Part shown: positions 46,142 through 54,228 of the stretch, in pieces
Position numbering within the stretch: position 1 is the first letter of the stretch
Layout: every line of letters starts with the position of its first letter
DNA from: Streptomyces litmocidini
Lineage (GTDB): Bacteria; Actinomycetota; Actinomycetes; Streptomycetales; Streptomycetaceae
Assembly (NCBI RefSeq): GCF_014649755.1
Contig: NZ_BMTQ01000004.1
Span: 248,001-312,000, forward strand
Reading direction: 5' to 3'
DNA length: 64,000 nt
Made by a program: the position numbers and the translations under genes
The notes under the pieces: model-generated
The model's input: the letters and a program-made list of their open reading frames with translations, nothing else
Told to the model about the DNA's origin: nothing
Database searches by the model: none

Positions 46142-47193
46142 GGCCGCACCAGCGGCTCGAGGTCGGCGAAACGGCGCTCCCCGATGCCGTTGACCTCCCG
46201 CAGCTCCGCGACCGAGCGGAAGCCGCCGTGCTCCGTCCGGTGGTCGACGATGTGCCGGGCGAGCACGGGTCCCACGCCCGGGAGGCCGTCGAGTTGTTCC
46301 GCCGTGGCCGTGTTGAGGCTCAACGGCGCCCCCGGCGCACCGCCCCCGGCACCACCGCCCGGTCCGGGGCCGCCCCGGCCGGGGCCGGCCGGACCGGAGC
46401 CGGCCGCCGGCGTCCCCGGCAGACCGACCAGGATCTGCTCGCCGTCGAACAGGACGCGAGCCCGGTTGACCCCGGTGAGATCCGCGTCGGGCTCCGCCCC
46501 GCCCGCCGCCCGCAGGGCGTCCGCCACCCGCGAGCCGGCCGGCAGGGTCAGCACCCCGGGCCTGCGCACCTTGCCGCCGATGTCGACGACGACCCGCGCT
46601 CCGGCGGCCCCGGCCCCGGCCTCCCGCGCCGCTCCCGGCCCCGCCCCCGCCGCCGCCCCCGGGCCGCTCCTCGGCACGGGCACGGCGGCCGCGGGAGCGG
46701 CGGCGTGGACGAGTGCGGGAGCGCGTACCGGCTCCGGCCGCCCGGTCCAGAAGTACCCGCCCGCGAGACCGGCGGCCACGAGCAACACCACCGTCAGCGC
46801 GGCCAGCGCCCTCGGTTCGAGCCCGCACCTGGTCTGCACCCACACCGGGGTCCGGTCACGGAGCAGCGCGACCACCCGCTCCCGCACTCCCGGCGGGGAA
46901 CCGCGCTCCGGAGCCTCCGGCGCTGGCGGCGCTTCCGGCACCTCCCACGCTTCCGGCGCCGGCGGTGTCACCGTCGGGAACAGGGCGTCCGCCCGCCGCC
47001 GCACGGCTCCCCCGGGCGCTGCGGCGGCCTGCCCGGCCCGGGCGCGCCTCCGGGCCCGCCCGGCAGGCGAACCCCGCCCTCCGGGGCGACTGCGCCCGTC
47101 CGAACCGGGCGCCCGTCCGGGCCCGCTCGTCGGGGCGCCCGCCGAGCCCGAGGTCCTGGAAGCGGTCGATGCGATGTGTGTACGAAGAGTCAT
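46138..47193 (-). CDS. comEA: ComEA-type DNA-binding protein
   Basis: The protein has 351 residues. A long Arg/Pro-rich cytoplasmic N terminus leads to one membrane helix (ALAALTVVLLVAAGLAGGYF). An extracytoplasmic Pro/Ala stalk follows, then an SLBB domain (VVVDIGGKVRRPGVLTLPAG) and a Gly-rich linker. The C-terminal helix-hairpin-helix pair contains LNTATAEQLDGLPGVGPVLA and VAELREVNGIGERRFADLEP. It binds incoming DNA for ComEC. The ATG has a weak ribosome site, and the open frame upstream is less typical. The stop overlaps the comEC start as ATGA. Confidence 0.9.
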   Translation of the reverse strand: MTLRTHIASTASRTSGSAGAPTSGPGRAPGSDGRSRPGGRGSPAGRARRRARAGQAAAAPGGAVRRRADALFPTVTPPAPEAWEVPEAPPAPEAPERGSPPGVRERVVALLRDRTPVWVQTRCGLEPRALAALTVVLLVAAGLAGGYFWTGRPEPVRAPALVHAAAPAAAVPVPRSGPGAAAGAGPGAAREAGAGAAGARVVVDIGGKVRRPGVLTLPAGSRVADALRAAGGAEPDADLTGVNRARVLFDGEQILVGLPGTPAAGSGPAGPGRGGPGPGGGAGGGAPGAPLSLNTATAEQLDGLPGVGPVLARHIVDHRTEHGGFRSVAELREVNGIGERRFADLEPLVRP

Positions 47194-47347
47194 GTCCGTG
47201 ACGGTAGGGATCACGACCGGCCCGTGCGGAGATCGGCCGTCTTCCGTGGACAGGTACTTCGCTGTGGAAAACTCCGTCACCCCCGCGAGGGACGAACGGA
47301 ACCCGACCGTCGGGGCGGCCGATGGCGACGCGTCGAGCCGGGCGGCC

Positions 47348-48193
47348 TCAGCGCGGCGAGACGACGACCGCGAGGAGACCGGGGCCCGTGTGGGCTCCGA
47401 TGACCGCTCCCACCTCGCTGACCTGGAGTTCCTCGATCCCCGGCAGGCGCTCCTCGAGCCGGTCCGCGAGCGCGGCGGCGCGCTCCGGTGCGGAGAGGTG
47501 GTGCACGGCGATGTCGACGGCACCGGAGCCGGCCTGCTCCACGGCGATCTCCTCCAGGCGCGCGATGGCCTTCGACGCCGTCCGCACCTTCTCCCGCAGT
47601 TCGATCCGCCCGCCGTCGAGTTCGAGGAGCGGCTTCACCGCGAGCGCCGAGCCCAGCAGGGCCTGCGCGGTGCCGATGCGGCCGCCCCTGCGCAGGTAGT
47701 CCAGGGTGTCGACGTAGAAGTAGGCGGACGTTCCCGCGGCGCGCTTCTCGGCCGCCGCGACCGCCTCGTCGAGGGAACCGCCGGCCTCCACGACCTGCGC
47801 CGCCGCGAGGGCGCAGAAGCCCAGCGCCATGCCGACCATGCGGGTGTCCAACACGCGTACGGGAACGGGGGCGTTCTTGGCCGCGAGCACGGCGGCGTCG
47901 TAGGTCCCGGAGACCTCGGCGGACAGATGGAGCGAGACGATGCCCTTCGCACCCGCCTCGGCGGCCTCCCGGTAGGCCTTCGCGAAGACCTCGGGGCTCG
48001 GCCGCGAGGTGGTGACGGACCTGCGCTTCTGCAAGGCCTCGGCCAGTGCCTTCGCCGAGATCTCGGTGCCCTCCTCAAGGGCGCGGTCGCCGATGACGAC
48101 GGTCAGCGGGACCGTGGTGATGGCGTGCCGCTCCCTCGTCTGGCGTGGCAGGTAGGCCGTGGAATCGGTGACGATCGCGACATGCCGGGACAT
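47348..48193 (-). CDS. DegV-family fatty-acid-binding protein
   Basis: This 281-residue two-domain protein begins HVAIVTDSTAYLPRQTR and contains TSRPSPEVFAKAY, LHLSAEVSGTYDAA, TRMVGMALGFCALAA and VDTLDYLRRGGRIG, all hallmarks of DegV/FakB. FakB proteins hold a fatty acid for phosphorylation by a FakA kinase; no fakA is in this window. The ATG reads MSRHVAIVTD; an earlier frame has no ribosome site. It lies upstream of comEA with a 154-bp gap in which I see no other feature. Confidence 0.92.
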   Translation of the reverse strand: MSRHVAIVTDSTAYLPRQTRERHAITTVPLTVVIGDRALEEGTEISAKALAEALQKRRSVTTSRPSPEVFAKAYREAAEAGAKGIVSLHLSAEVSGTYDAAVLAAKNAPVPVRVLDTRMVGMALGFCALAAAQVVEAGGSLDEAVAAAEKRAAGTSAYFYVDTLDYLRRGGRIGTAQALLGSALAVKPLLELDGGRIELREKVRTASKAIARLEEIAVEQAGSGAVDIAVHHLSAPERAAALADRLEERLPGIEELQVSEVGAVIGAHTGPGLLAVVVSPR

Positions 48194-48287
48194 GAGCGGG
48201 AGGTTACCCGCCGAGGCTCCCCCACGGCAGCCCGGCCCCCCTCCCTGACCGCCCGCGTCCGGCACGGCACCGCCCCGGGCCGTGTCG

Positions 48288-49031
48288 TCAGGTGGTGGTC
48301 TCCGGGCGGGCCGACTTCTCCCAGGGGTGGGCAGCCCGGCGGGGATCGGGCGCCGTGATCGCGGACGGCTCTCCGTCGGCCGTCGGGCCCGTCTCGCGGG
48401 CGGGACGGGCGGACTGCCCCCACCCGCCGGTCGTCGCCGCGTCCGCCGCCCCGGCACCGGCCGACGTCCCCGGCACGGCGTCCGGGCTCGTCCAGTGGCG
48501 CAGGGCGCCCGCCTCGACGTCGATCTGGGCGCTGAGCGACGACAGGTCGTCCTCGGCGAACTTCAGGGCCCGCTCCCGGGCGGCGCGGCGCAGCGCGTCG
48601 GCCGAGCCCGTGATCCGCTCGGTCCGGGCGGCGAGTTCGGGCAGCTGGCCGGCCACCCACGCCCGGTCGGGCTCCCGCTCCAGTCGCTTCAGGTCCGCGT
48701 CCAGCTCGAGTCCATGGGCGCTGAGGCGGTGGAACAGTTCGAGCGACTCCTTCAGCGAGGCGTCCTCGCCGACCCCGTCCTGCAGCGCCTCCTGGGTGGC
48801 GCGCATCGAGGTGCGCAGCGAGAGCCGGAGCCGGGCGAGCTCGCTCGCGGCCCCGGCCTGTCCGAAGCTCTTGGCGCGGAGTGTGGTGTCCTCGACCGTG
48901 CGCCGGGCCTGGTCGATGGTGCGGTCGACCCCGCGCTTGGCGGCCTTCGCGACCTTCACGGTGACGTACACCCCGAGCGCCACGAAGGACAAGAAGAGCA
49001 GCGCCATGATCGTGATAATCGTGGCTTCCAT
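48288..49031 (-). CDS. Single-span membrane protein with helical coiled-coil-like region
   Basis: This 247-residue protein's N-terminal helix is TIITIMALLFLSFVALGVYV. A long charged helical region (about residues 28-165) rich in Ala/Glu/Arg/Leu heptads follows (RTVEDTTLRAKSFGQAGAAS, ELARLRLSLRTSMRATQEAL). The C-terminal 80 residues are a disordered Thr/Ala/Pro stretch ending RPETTT. I do not recognise a characterised family; similar proteins are common in Streptomyces next to leuS. It starts 60 bp after the leuS terminator. A structural or scaffolding role is conceivable but unproven. Confidence 0.75.
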   Translation of the reverse strand: MEATIITIMALLFLSFVALGVYVTVKVAKAAKRGVDRTIDQARRTVEDTTLRAKSFGQAGAASELARLRLSLRTSMRATQEALQDGVGEDASLKESLELFHRLSAHGLELDADLKRLEREPDRAWVAGQLPELAARTERITGSADALRRAARERALKFAEDDLSSLSAQIDVEAGALRHWTSPDAVPGTSAGAGAADAATTGGWGQSARPARETGPTADGEPSAITAPDPRRAAHPWEKSARPETTT

Positions 49032-49090
49032 GTGCGCCCCTCCGGCGTCCGTCGATTCCCCACGGCTGTGGTTCCTCCACGTTAAACGGA

Positions 49091-49133
49091 ACGGGCAGGT
49101 TGGGGGTTCCATCGGAACCCCCAACCTGCCCGT
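49091..49133. terminator. leuS transcription terminator
   Basis: Perfect 20-bp arms (CGGGCAGGTTGGGGGTTCC plus one base) enclose the 3-nt loop ATC, 21 bp downstream of the leuS stop. A small TAGGGG-AAA-CCCCTA hairpin precedes it. Confidence 0.92.
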
Positions 49134-49154
49134 AGGGGAAACCCCTATGTGCCG

Positions 49155-52028
49155 CTAACCGGCGACGATGTTGACCAGCTTCGGCGCGCGCACGATCACC
49201 TTGCGGATCTGGGCGCCGCCCAGCGCCGCGACCACGTGCGGGTCGGCCAGGGCCAGCGCCTCCAGCTCCGCGTCCGTGATCGACGGGGAGACCTCCAGGC
49301 GCGCCTTGACCTTGCCCTTGATCTGCACGACGCAGGTGACGGTCTCGTCCACGACGTACGCCGGGTCGGCGACCGGGAAGTCCTGGTGGACGACCGAGTC
49401 GGTGTGGCCCAGCTTGCGCCACAGCTCCTCGGCGATGTGCGGGGCCAGCGGGGCGACCAGCAGGACCAGCCGCTCGGCGACCGACCGGGAGACCGCGCCA
49501 CCGGACTTGGTCAGGTGGTTGTTCAGCTCGGTGATCTTGGCGATGGCGGTGTTGAAGCGCATCGCGGCCATGTCCTGCGAGACGCCGTCGATCGCCTTGT
49601 GCAGGGCGCGCAGCGTGTCCTCGTCGGGCGCGGTGTCGACGACCGTGACCTCGCCGGTCGCCTCGTCGACGACGTTGCGCCACAGGCGCTGCAGCAGCCG
49701 GTACTGGCCGACCACCGCGCGCGTGTCCCAGGGACGCGACACGTCCAGCGGGCCCATGGCCATCTCGTACAGGCGCAGGGTGTCGGCGCCGTACTCGGAG
49801 CAGATCTCGTCCGGCGTGACCGCGTTCTTCAGGGACTTGCCCATCTTGCCCAGGACGCGGCTGACCTTCTCGCCCTGGTAGTGGAACGCGCCGTCCCGCT
49901 CCTCGACCTCGGCCGCCGGCACGGCGATCCCGCGCGCGTCCCGGTACACGAAGGCCTGGATCATGCCCTGGTTGTAGAGCTTGTGGAACGGCTCGGCCGA
50001 GGAGATGTGCCCCAGGTCGAACAGGATCTTGGACCAGAAGCGCGCGTACAGCAGGTGCAGCACGGCGTGCTCGGCACCGCCGACGTACAGGTCGACGCCG
50101 CCGGTCGGCATGCCCTCGCGCGGGCCCATCCAGTACTGCTCGACGGCGGGGTCGACCAGCTTCTCGGAGTTGTGCGGGTCCAGGTAGCGCAGCTCGTACC
50201 AGCAGGAGCCGGCCCAGTTGGGCATGGTGTTGGTCTCGCGCCGGTAGCGGCGCGGGCCGCGGCCGTCGCCCAGGTCCAGGGTGACGTTGACCCAGTCCTC
50301 GTTGCGGGACAGCGGGGTCTCCGGCTGGGTGTCCGCGTCGTCGGGGTCGAAGGTGCGCGGCGAGTAGTCCTCGACCTCCGGCAGCTCCAGGGGCAGCATC
50401 GACTCGGGCAGCGAGTGGGCGACGCCGTCCTCGTCGTAGACGATCGGGAAGGGCTCGCCCCAGTACCGCTGGCGGCTGAACAGCCAGTCGCGCAGACGGA
50501 AGTTGACGGTGCCCTCGCCGATGCCGCGGTCGGCCAGCCAGGCGGTGATCTTCGCCTTGGCGTCGACGACGCCCAGGCCGTCCAGGGAGATCTCGTCGTT
50601 GGCCGAGTCGACCAGCTTCGCCTCGTACGAGGAGAAGGCGTCCTCCCAGGTCGACGGGTCGGTGCCGCGGTCGTCGCTCGGCTCCACGACGCAGCGCATC
50701 GGCAGCTCGAAGGCGCGCGCGAAGGCGAAGTCACGGCTGTCGTGCGCCGGGACGGCCATGATCGCGCCGGTGCCGTAGCCCATCAGGACGTAGTCGGCGA
50801 TGAAGACCGGCACCTGCTGACCGCTGACCGGGTTGGTCGCGTACGCGCCGGTGAAGACGCCGGTCTTGTCCTTGGCCTCGGCCTGGCGCTCGACGTCGGA
50901 CTTCGAGGCGGCCTGCTTGCGGTAGGCGTCGACGGCCTCGGAGGGGGTGGCGTGACCGCCGGTCCACACCTCGTGGGTGCCTTCGGGCCAGGCGGCCGGG
51001 ACGATCTTCTCGACCAGGTCGTGCTCGGGCGCCAGGACCATGTAGGTGGCGCCGAACAGGGTGTCCTGGCGGGTGGTGAAGACGGTGATGGCTCCGGCGT
51101 CGCCGACCTGGAAGTCGACGCGGGCGCCTTCGGAGCGGCCGATCCAGTTCCGCTGCTGGAGCTTGATGGCCTCGGGCCAGTCCAGCGCGTCCAGGTCGTC
51201 CAGCAGGCGGTCCGCGTAGGCGGTGATCCGCATGTTCCACTGGCGCAGCTTGGCCTTGAAGACGGGGAAGTTGCCGCGCTCGGAACGGCCGTCGGCGGTG
51301 ACCTCCTCGTTGGCCAGGACGGTGCCCAGGCCGGGGCACCAGTTGACCGGGGCGTCGGAGGCGTACGCCAGGCGGTACTCGCCCAGGACGTCGGAGCGCT
51401 CGGCGGCGCTCAGCTCGCTCCACGCGCGCGTGCCGGGGACCTCACGCGTGCCGTTCTCGAACTGCTCGATCAGTTCGGCGATCGGCCGGGCCTTCTCGGC
51501 CTCGTCGTCGTACCAGGAGTTGAAGATCTGCAGGAAGATCCACTGGGTCCACTTGTAGTACTCCGGGTCGATCGTGGCGAACGACCGGCGCTTGTCGTGG
51601 CCTAGGCCCAGCCGGCGCAGCTGGACCTTCATGTTCTCCATGTTGGCCTCGGTGGACACACGCGGGTGCGTGCCCGTCTGCACGGCGTACTGCTCGGCCG
51701 GCAGGCCGAAGGCGTCGAAGCCCAGGGTGTGCAGCACGTTGTGGCCGGTCATGCGCGCGTGGCGGGCGAAGACGTCCGTGGCGATGTAGCCCAGCGGGTG
51801 GCCGACGTGCAGTCCCGCACCCGAGGGGTACGGGAACATGTCCATGATGAACTTCTTGGGCAGGGCGGCGACGGCGGGGTCGCCCGCCAGGTCACCGGTG
51901 GGGTTCGGCGCCTCGTAGGTTCCCTCAGCGTCCCAGAAGTCCTGCCAGCGTGCCTCGATGTCGGCGGCCATGGCCGCCGTGTAGCGATGAGGGGCCGCCG
52001 TCTCGGCGGCCGTCGTGATCTCGGTCAT
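49155..52028 (-). CDS. leuS: Leucyl-tRNA synthetase
   Basis: This 957-residue class I synthetase has the HIGH-type motif as HVGHPLGY within [16 protein letters not shown]. An internal editing (CP1) domain contains [20 protein letters not shown]. The KMSKS-type motif appears as [12 protein letters not shown], which keeps the catalytic Lys residues. The anticodon-binding region and a C-terminal domain ending [12 protein letters not shown] follow. It charges tRNA-Leu and edits mischarged species. The gene is preceded by a leader ORF with three Leu codons and an intrinsic terminator, so it is probably induced by leucyl-tRNA shortage. Confidence 0.98.
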   Translation of the reverse strand: MTEITTAAETAAPHRYTAAMAADIEARWQDFWDAEGTYEAPNPTGDLAGDPAVAALPKKFIMDMFPYPSGAGLHVGHPLGYIATDVFARHARMTGHNVLHTLGFDAFGLPAEQYAVQTGTHPRVSTEANMENMKVQLRRLGLGHDKRRSFATIDPEYYKWTQWIFLQIFNSWYDDEAEKARPIAELIEQFENGTREVPGTRAWSELSAAERSDVLGEYRLAYASDAPVNWCPGLGTVLANEEVTADGRSERGNFPVFKAKLRQWNMRITAYADRLLDDLDALDWPEAIKLQQRNWIGRSEGARVDFQVGDAGAITVFTTRQDTLFGATYMVLAPEHDLVEKIVPAAWPEGTHEVWTGGHATPSEAVDAYRKQAASKSDVERQAEAKDKTGVFTGAYATNPVSGQQVPVFIADYVLMGYGTGAIMAVPAHDSRDFAFARAFELPMRCVVEPSDDRGTDPSTWEDAFSSYEAKLVDSANDEISLDGLGVVDAKAKITAWLADRGIGEGTVNFRLRDWLFSRQRYWGEPFPIVYDEDGVAHSLPESMLPLELPEVEDYSPRTFDPDDADTQPETPLSRNEDWVNVTLDLGDGRGPRRYRRETNTMPNWAGSCWYELRYLDPHNSEKLVDPAVEQYWMGPREGMPTGGVDLYVGGAEHAVLHLLYARFWSKILFDLGHISSAEPFHKLYNQGMIQAFVYRDARGIAVPAAEVEERDGAFHYQGEKVSRVLGKMGKSLKNAVTPDEICSEYGADTLRLYEMAMGPLDVSRPWDTRAVVGQYRLLQRLWRNVVDEATGEVTVVDTAPDEDTLRALHKAIDGVSQDMAAMRFNTAIAKITELNNHLTKSGGAVSRSVAERLVLLVAPLAPHIAEELWRKLGHTDSVVHQDFPVADPAYVVDETVTCVVQIKGKVKARLEVSPSITDAELEALALADPHVVAALGGAQIRKVIVRAPKLVNIVAG

Positions 52029-52082
52029 GGTCCTTGATGCTCCATCGATCGTCTCTGCCCACTGCCACGAACTGCCCGAAAT

Positions 52083-52163
52083 GAAAAATCCCCTCGCACA
52101 GGAGGGGATGCCGCGCCGACTCCGACGGGGTGTCTTCCACCCGTCGGGACTGGTCAGCGCGGC
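52083..52163 (-). promoter_or_regulatory. leuS transcription attenuator (antiterminator stems plus intrinsic terminator)
   Basis: On the leuS strand a stem of 11-bp arms with one mismatch (52153-52163 with 52110-52120) encloses a second hairpin built on CCGACGGG/CCCGTCGG. A classical intrinsic terminator follows (arms ATCCCCTC and GAGGGGAT, 6-nt loop, then TTTTTC). A run of Ts is unusual in this genome and marks a true factor-independent stop. The first stem includes the leader-peptide stop codon, so ribosome position can decide the folding. leuS starts 55 bp beyond. Confidence 0.85.
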
Positions 52164-52192
52164 TCGGTAAGCAGGAGGCGTACGGCACGCAT
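52154..52192 (-). CDS. leuS leader peptide [12 protein letters not shown]
   Basis: This 12-residue ORF has three successive leucine codons (CTC CTG CTT), ending at the base of the attenuator stem. There is no Shine-Dalgarno, and TACCCT lies about 7 bases before the ATG, consistent with a leaderless transcript whose first codon is the start. Attenuators of this kind have been predicted upstream of leuS in some Streptomyces. A ribosome stalled at Leu codons should prevent the first stem and alter terminator formation. Confidence 0.8.
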   Translation of the reverse strand: MRAVRLLLTEPR

Positions 52193-52280
52193 GGCGCCAG
52201 GGTACCGCAGGGCCCGAGCGGGCCGCACCGACGTTCCACGGAGCGGCGGCGGAGGGCGGCGGAGGAGCCGTACACGAAGA

Positions 52281-52309
52281 AGCGGGCCACCCGATCCGGG
52301 TGGCCCGCT
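52281..52309 (-). terminator. Terminator after first tRNA-Ala
   Basis: Perfect 12-bp arms (AGCGGGCCACCC) with loop GATCC lie 11 bp downstream of the tRNA, followed by a T/C-rich run on the transcript. Confidence 0.9.
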
Positions 52310-52319
52310 TTCTCATCTG

Positions 52320-52392
52320 TGGAGCTAAGGAGAATTGAACTCCTGACCTCCTGCATGCCATGCAGGCGCTCTACCAACTGAGCTATAGCCCC
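52320..52392 (-). tRNA. tRNA-Ala (anticodon GGC), copy 1
   Basis: The 73-nt cloverleaf begins GGGGCTATAGCTCAGTTGG. The anticodon stem is CCTGC/GCAGG with loop ATGGCAT, giving anticodon GGC (reads GCC). The T arm contains GTTCAATTC, and the 3' end is TAGCTCCA without an encoded CCA. It is identical to the two other copies in this window. Confidence 0.97.
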
Positions 52393-52427
52393 GCGTGCGG
52401 GAATTTCAGATTACCGCAGAACCGGTA

Positions 52428-52452
52428 CTGGCCATCCGATCCGGATGGCCAG
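52428..52452 (-). terminator. Terminator after second tRNA-Ala
   Basis: Perfect 10-bp arms (CTGGCCATCC) with the loop GATCC also seen after copy 1. The two terminators are clearly related, so tRNA plus terminator were duplicated together. Confidence 0.85.
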
Positions 52453-52463
52453 CTTCCGTTCTG

Positions 52464-52536
52464 TGGAGCTAAGGAGAATTGAACTCCTGACCTCCTGCAT
52501 GCCATGCAGGCGCTCTACCAACTGAGCTATAGCCCC
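52464..52536 (-). tRNA. tRNA-Ala (anticodon GGC), copy 2
   Basis: Identical over 73 nt to the copy 72 bp away. It is the upstream member of a tandem pair on the minus strand, each with its own terminator. Confidence 0.97.
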
Positions 52537-52658
52537 TTGTTCCGTCGTCCCCGCTTCCATGTTCCTCGCGGCGACGGACAGAACACTAACGGCCCGCCCG
52601 GCAGATCGCCAAATCCGTTTCTCCGGCCCCTCGGGGGGCCCGGGTAGGGTCGCCGACT

Positions 52659-53879
52659 GTGTCCGTCTCCGCGCTCTCCCGAACCCGCGCCCGGCCGTGG
52701 CCCCTGGCCACCGCCGCGGCGGTCTGTCTGCTCTCGTTCGCGGCCTTCTGGGTGGCGCAACGCCTCGCCCACGTGAACATGCTCGACGTGATGGTCTACC
52801 GGGCCGAGGGGGAGACGGTCCGGGCCGGCGGCGACCTGTACGCGATGCGCGCCACCTCGGCGAACCTCGGCATGACCTACCCGCCCTTCGCGGCGCTTCT
52901 GTTCGTCCCGCTCACCCTGGTGGGCGTCCCGCTGATGCGGACGCTCACCACGGCGGGGAACCTGCTCCTGGTGGTCGCCCTGGTGCAGCTGTCGCTCCAG
53001 CTGGTCCGCCCCTCGCTGTCGCGTGCGGACCTGTGGCGCACGACGCTGTGGGTCGCCGCCGTCGTGGTCTGGTGCGAGCCGGTGTGGACGACCCTGCGGT
53101 ACGGCCAGATCAACCTGCTCATAGCGGTGGCGGTGCTGTGGGACCTCACCCGCCGCGAGGGCAGCCGCCGGGCCGGCCTGGGCATCGGCCTGGCGACGGC
53201 GGTGAAGCTCACCCCGGGGCTCTTCGTGGTCCTCCTGCTCGCCGCCGGCCTGCTGCTGTGGCGCCGGGACCGGGACGTGAACCAATGGCTGCGCACGGCG
53301 CTGACGGCGACCGGGGTGTTCCTCGGGACGACGCTGGCCGTGGCGCTCGCCCTGCCCGCGGACTCGAAGCGGTTCTGGACCGAGACCCTGTTCGAGACCG
53401 GCCGGGTCGGCTTCGCCGAGGAGACCGCCAACCAGTCGATCCGCGGGGTCCTGGCCCGGCTGATGCACACGGACGACCCGGGCATGTGGTGGGCGGTGAC
53501 GGCGGCCGTCCTGGGCGGCGCGGCGATGGTGCTCGCGGTACGGGCGGCGGTGCGCGGCGACAAGGCGGTGGCCGTGGTCGTCTGCGCGTTCACGGCGCTG
53601 ATGATCAGCCCGATCTCGTGGTCCCACCACTGGGTCTGGTGCGTGCCCCTGCTGATCCTGCTCGCGGACCGCGCCACGCGCGCGTGGCCGGTGACGGGGG
53701 CGGTGGCACTGGCCTTCGCCTCGTTCGCGCTGTGGTGGGTCCCGCACGACCCGGGCCGACCCGAACTGGACCAGAACGCCGGACAGATGCTGCTGTCGGC
53801 GGTCTATCCGCTGACGACGACGGCGCTGCTCGTGGGATACGCGCTGACGCTGCGGCGTCAGGCCGTCGCGAAGGAGTAG
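52659..53879 (+). CDS. GT87 (DUF2029) polyprenyl-phosphate-mannose-dependent mannosyltransferase-like protein
   Basis: This 406-residue integral membrane protein has about ten helices. The first outer loop carries the acidic pair in LDVMVYRAEGETVRAGGDLY, with a MTYPPFAALLFVPL segment after it, a pattern of the DUF2029/GT87 family. ATAVKLTPGLFVVLLL and WSHHWVWCVPLLILL also fit. Members add mannose from polyprenyl-phosphate-mannose to lipids or glycans outside the membrane. The GTG start lies 9 bases from a TAGGGT box, so the message may be leaderless. Its 3' end overlaps the small zinc-ribbon gene by 22 bp. Confidence 0.88.
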   Translation: MSVSALSRTRARPWPLATAAAVCLLSFAAFWVAQRLAHVNMLDVMVYRAEGETVRAGGDLYAMRATSANLGMTYPPFAALLFVPLTLVGVPLMRTLTTAGNLLLVVALVQLSLQLVRPSLSRADLWRTTLWVAAVVVWCEPVWTTLRYGQINLLIAVAVLWDLTRREGSRRAGLGIGLATAVKLTPGLFVVLLLAAGLLLWRRDRDVNQWLRTALTATGVFLGTTLAVALALPADSKRFWTETLFETGRVGFAEETANQSIRGVLARLMHTDDPGMWWAVTAAVLGGAAMVLAVRAAVRGDKAVAVVVCAFTALMISPISWSHHWVWCVPLLILLADRATRAWPVTGAVALAFASFALWWVPHDPGRPELDQNAGQMLLSAVYPLTTTALLVGYALTLRRQAVAKE

Positions 53880-54091
53880 AAGCGCTTGAGGGTGCAGTGC
53901 TCGTCGAGGAGCCGGCCGTAGATCGGCTCCCCCTCCAGCTCGCGGTAGGTCTCGATGGGGTCGCCTTTTATGATCAGCGCCCGCGCGCACTCCTCGCACC
54001 AGTACTGGAATTCGGGATTGACGGGGTCCATGTCGCGCACGATGGGCGTGCCGCTGCCGCACCAGTCGCACTTCCGCCTGTGTGCACCCAT
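53858..54091 (-). CDS. Small zinc-ribbon-like conserved protein
   Basis: This 77-residue protein begins MGAHRRKCDWCGSG. CxxC (CDWCG) and a second CxxC (YWCEECARAL) about 25 residues later form a probable zinc site. The C-terminal half (ETYRELEGEPIYGRLLDEHC) has no known motif. The ATG is 8 bases behind GGAG. The gene partly overlaps the 3' end of the convergent mannosyltransferase gene, and directly follows a second tiny Cys-pair ORF. The function is unknown; such proteins may bind RNA or a ribosomal partner. Confidence 0.75.
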   Translation of the reverse strand: MGAHRRKCDWCGSGTPIVRDMDPVNPEFQYWCEECARALIIKGDPIETYRELEGEPIYGRLLDEHCTLKRFYSFATA

Positions 54092-54094
54092 CAA

Positions 54095-54166
54095 TCAGCT
54101 CCAGCTGTGGCCGCAGGTCGTGCACCCATAGGACACCCTGCCGTTGTCGCCGAGCACTTGGGTCAC
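54095..54166 (-). CDS. Possible 23-residue CxxC mini-protein
   Basis: The frame reads VTQVLGDNGRVSYGC then TTCGHSWS from a GTG and stops 3 bp before the zinc-ribbon gene start. One CxxC followed by GH suggests half a zinc knuckle. GGGAGG lies directly against the GTG, too close for normal initiation, so a start further upstream (frame open) is possible. Low confidence as a gene, but the tight spacing and Cys motif echo the downstream neighbour. Confidence 0.35.
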   Translation of the reverse strand: MTQVLGDNGRVSYGCTTCGHSWS

Positions 54167-54228
54167 CCTCCCGTCCGGATCCTCGTCCCCCTCCGGCCGT
54201 CCGATTCTGCCATGGCCCCGCAAGAGGG

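Noticed and set aside
52195..52215. T-box-like GGTACCGCAGGG on the plus strand
   Set aside because: It lies on the strand opposite leuS, and no plus-strand gene follows for over 400 bp. leuS control is explained by the leader-peptide attenuator.
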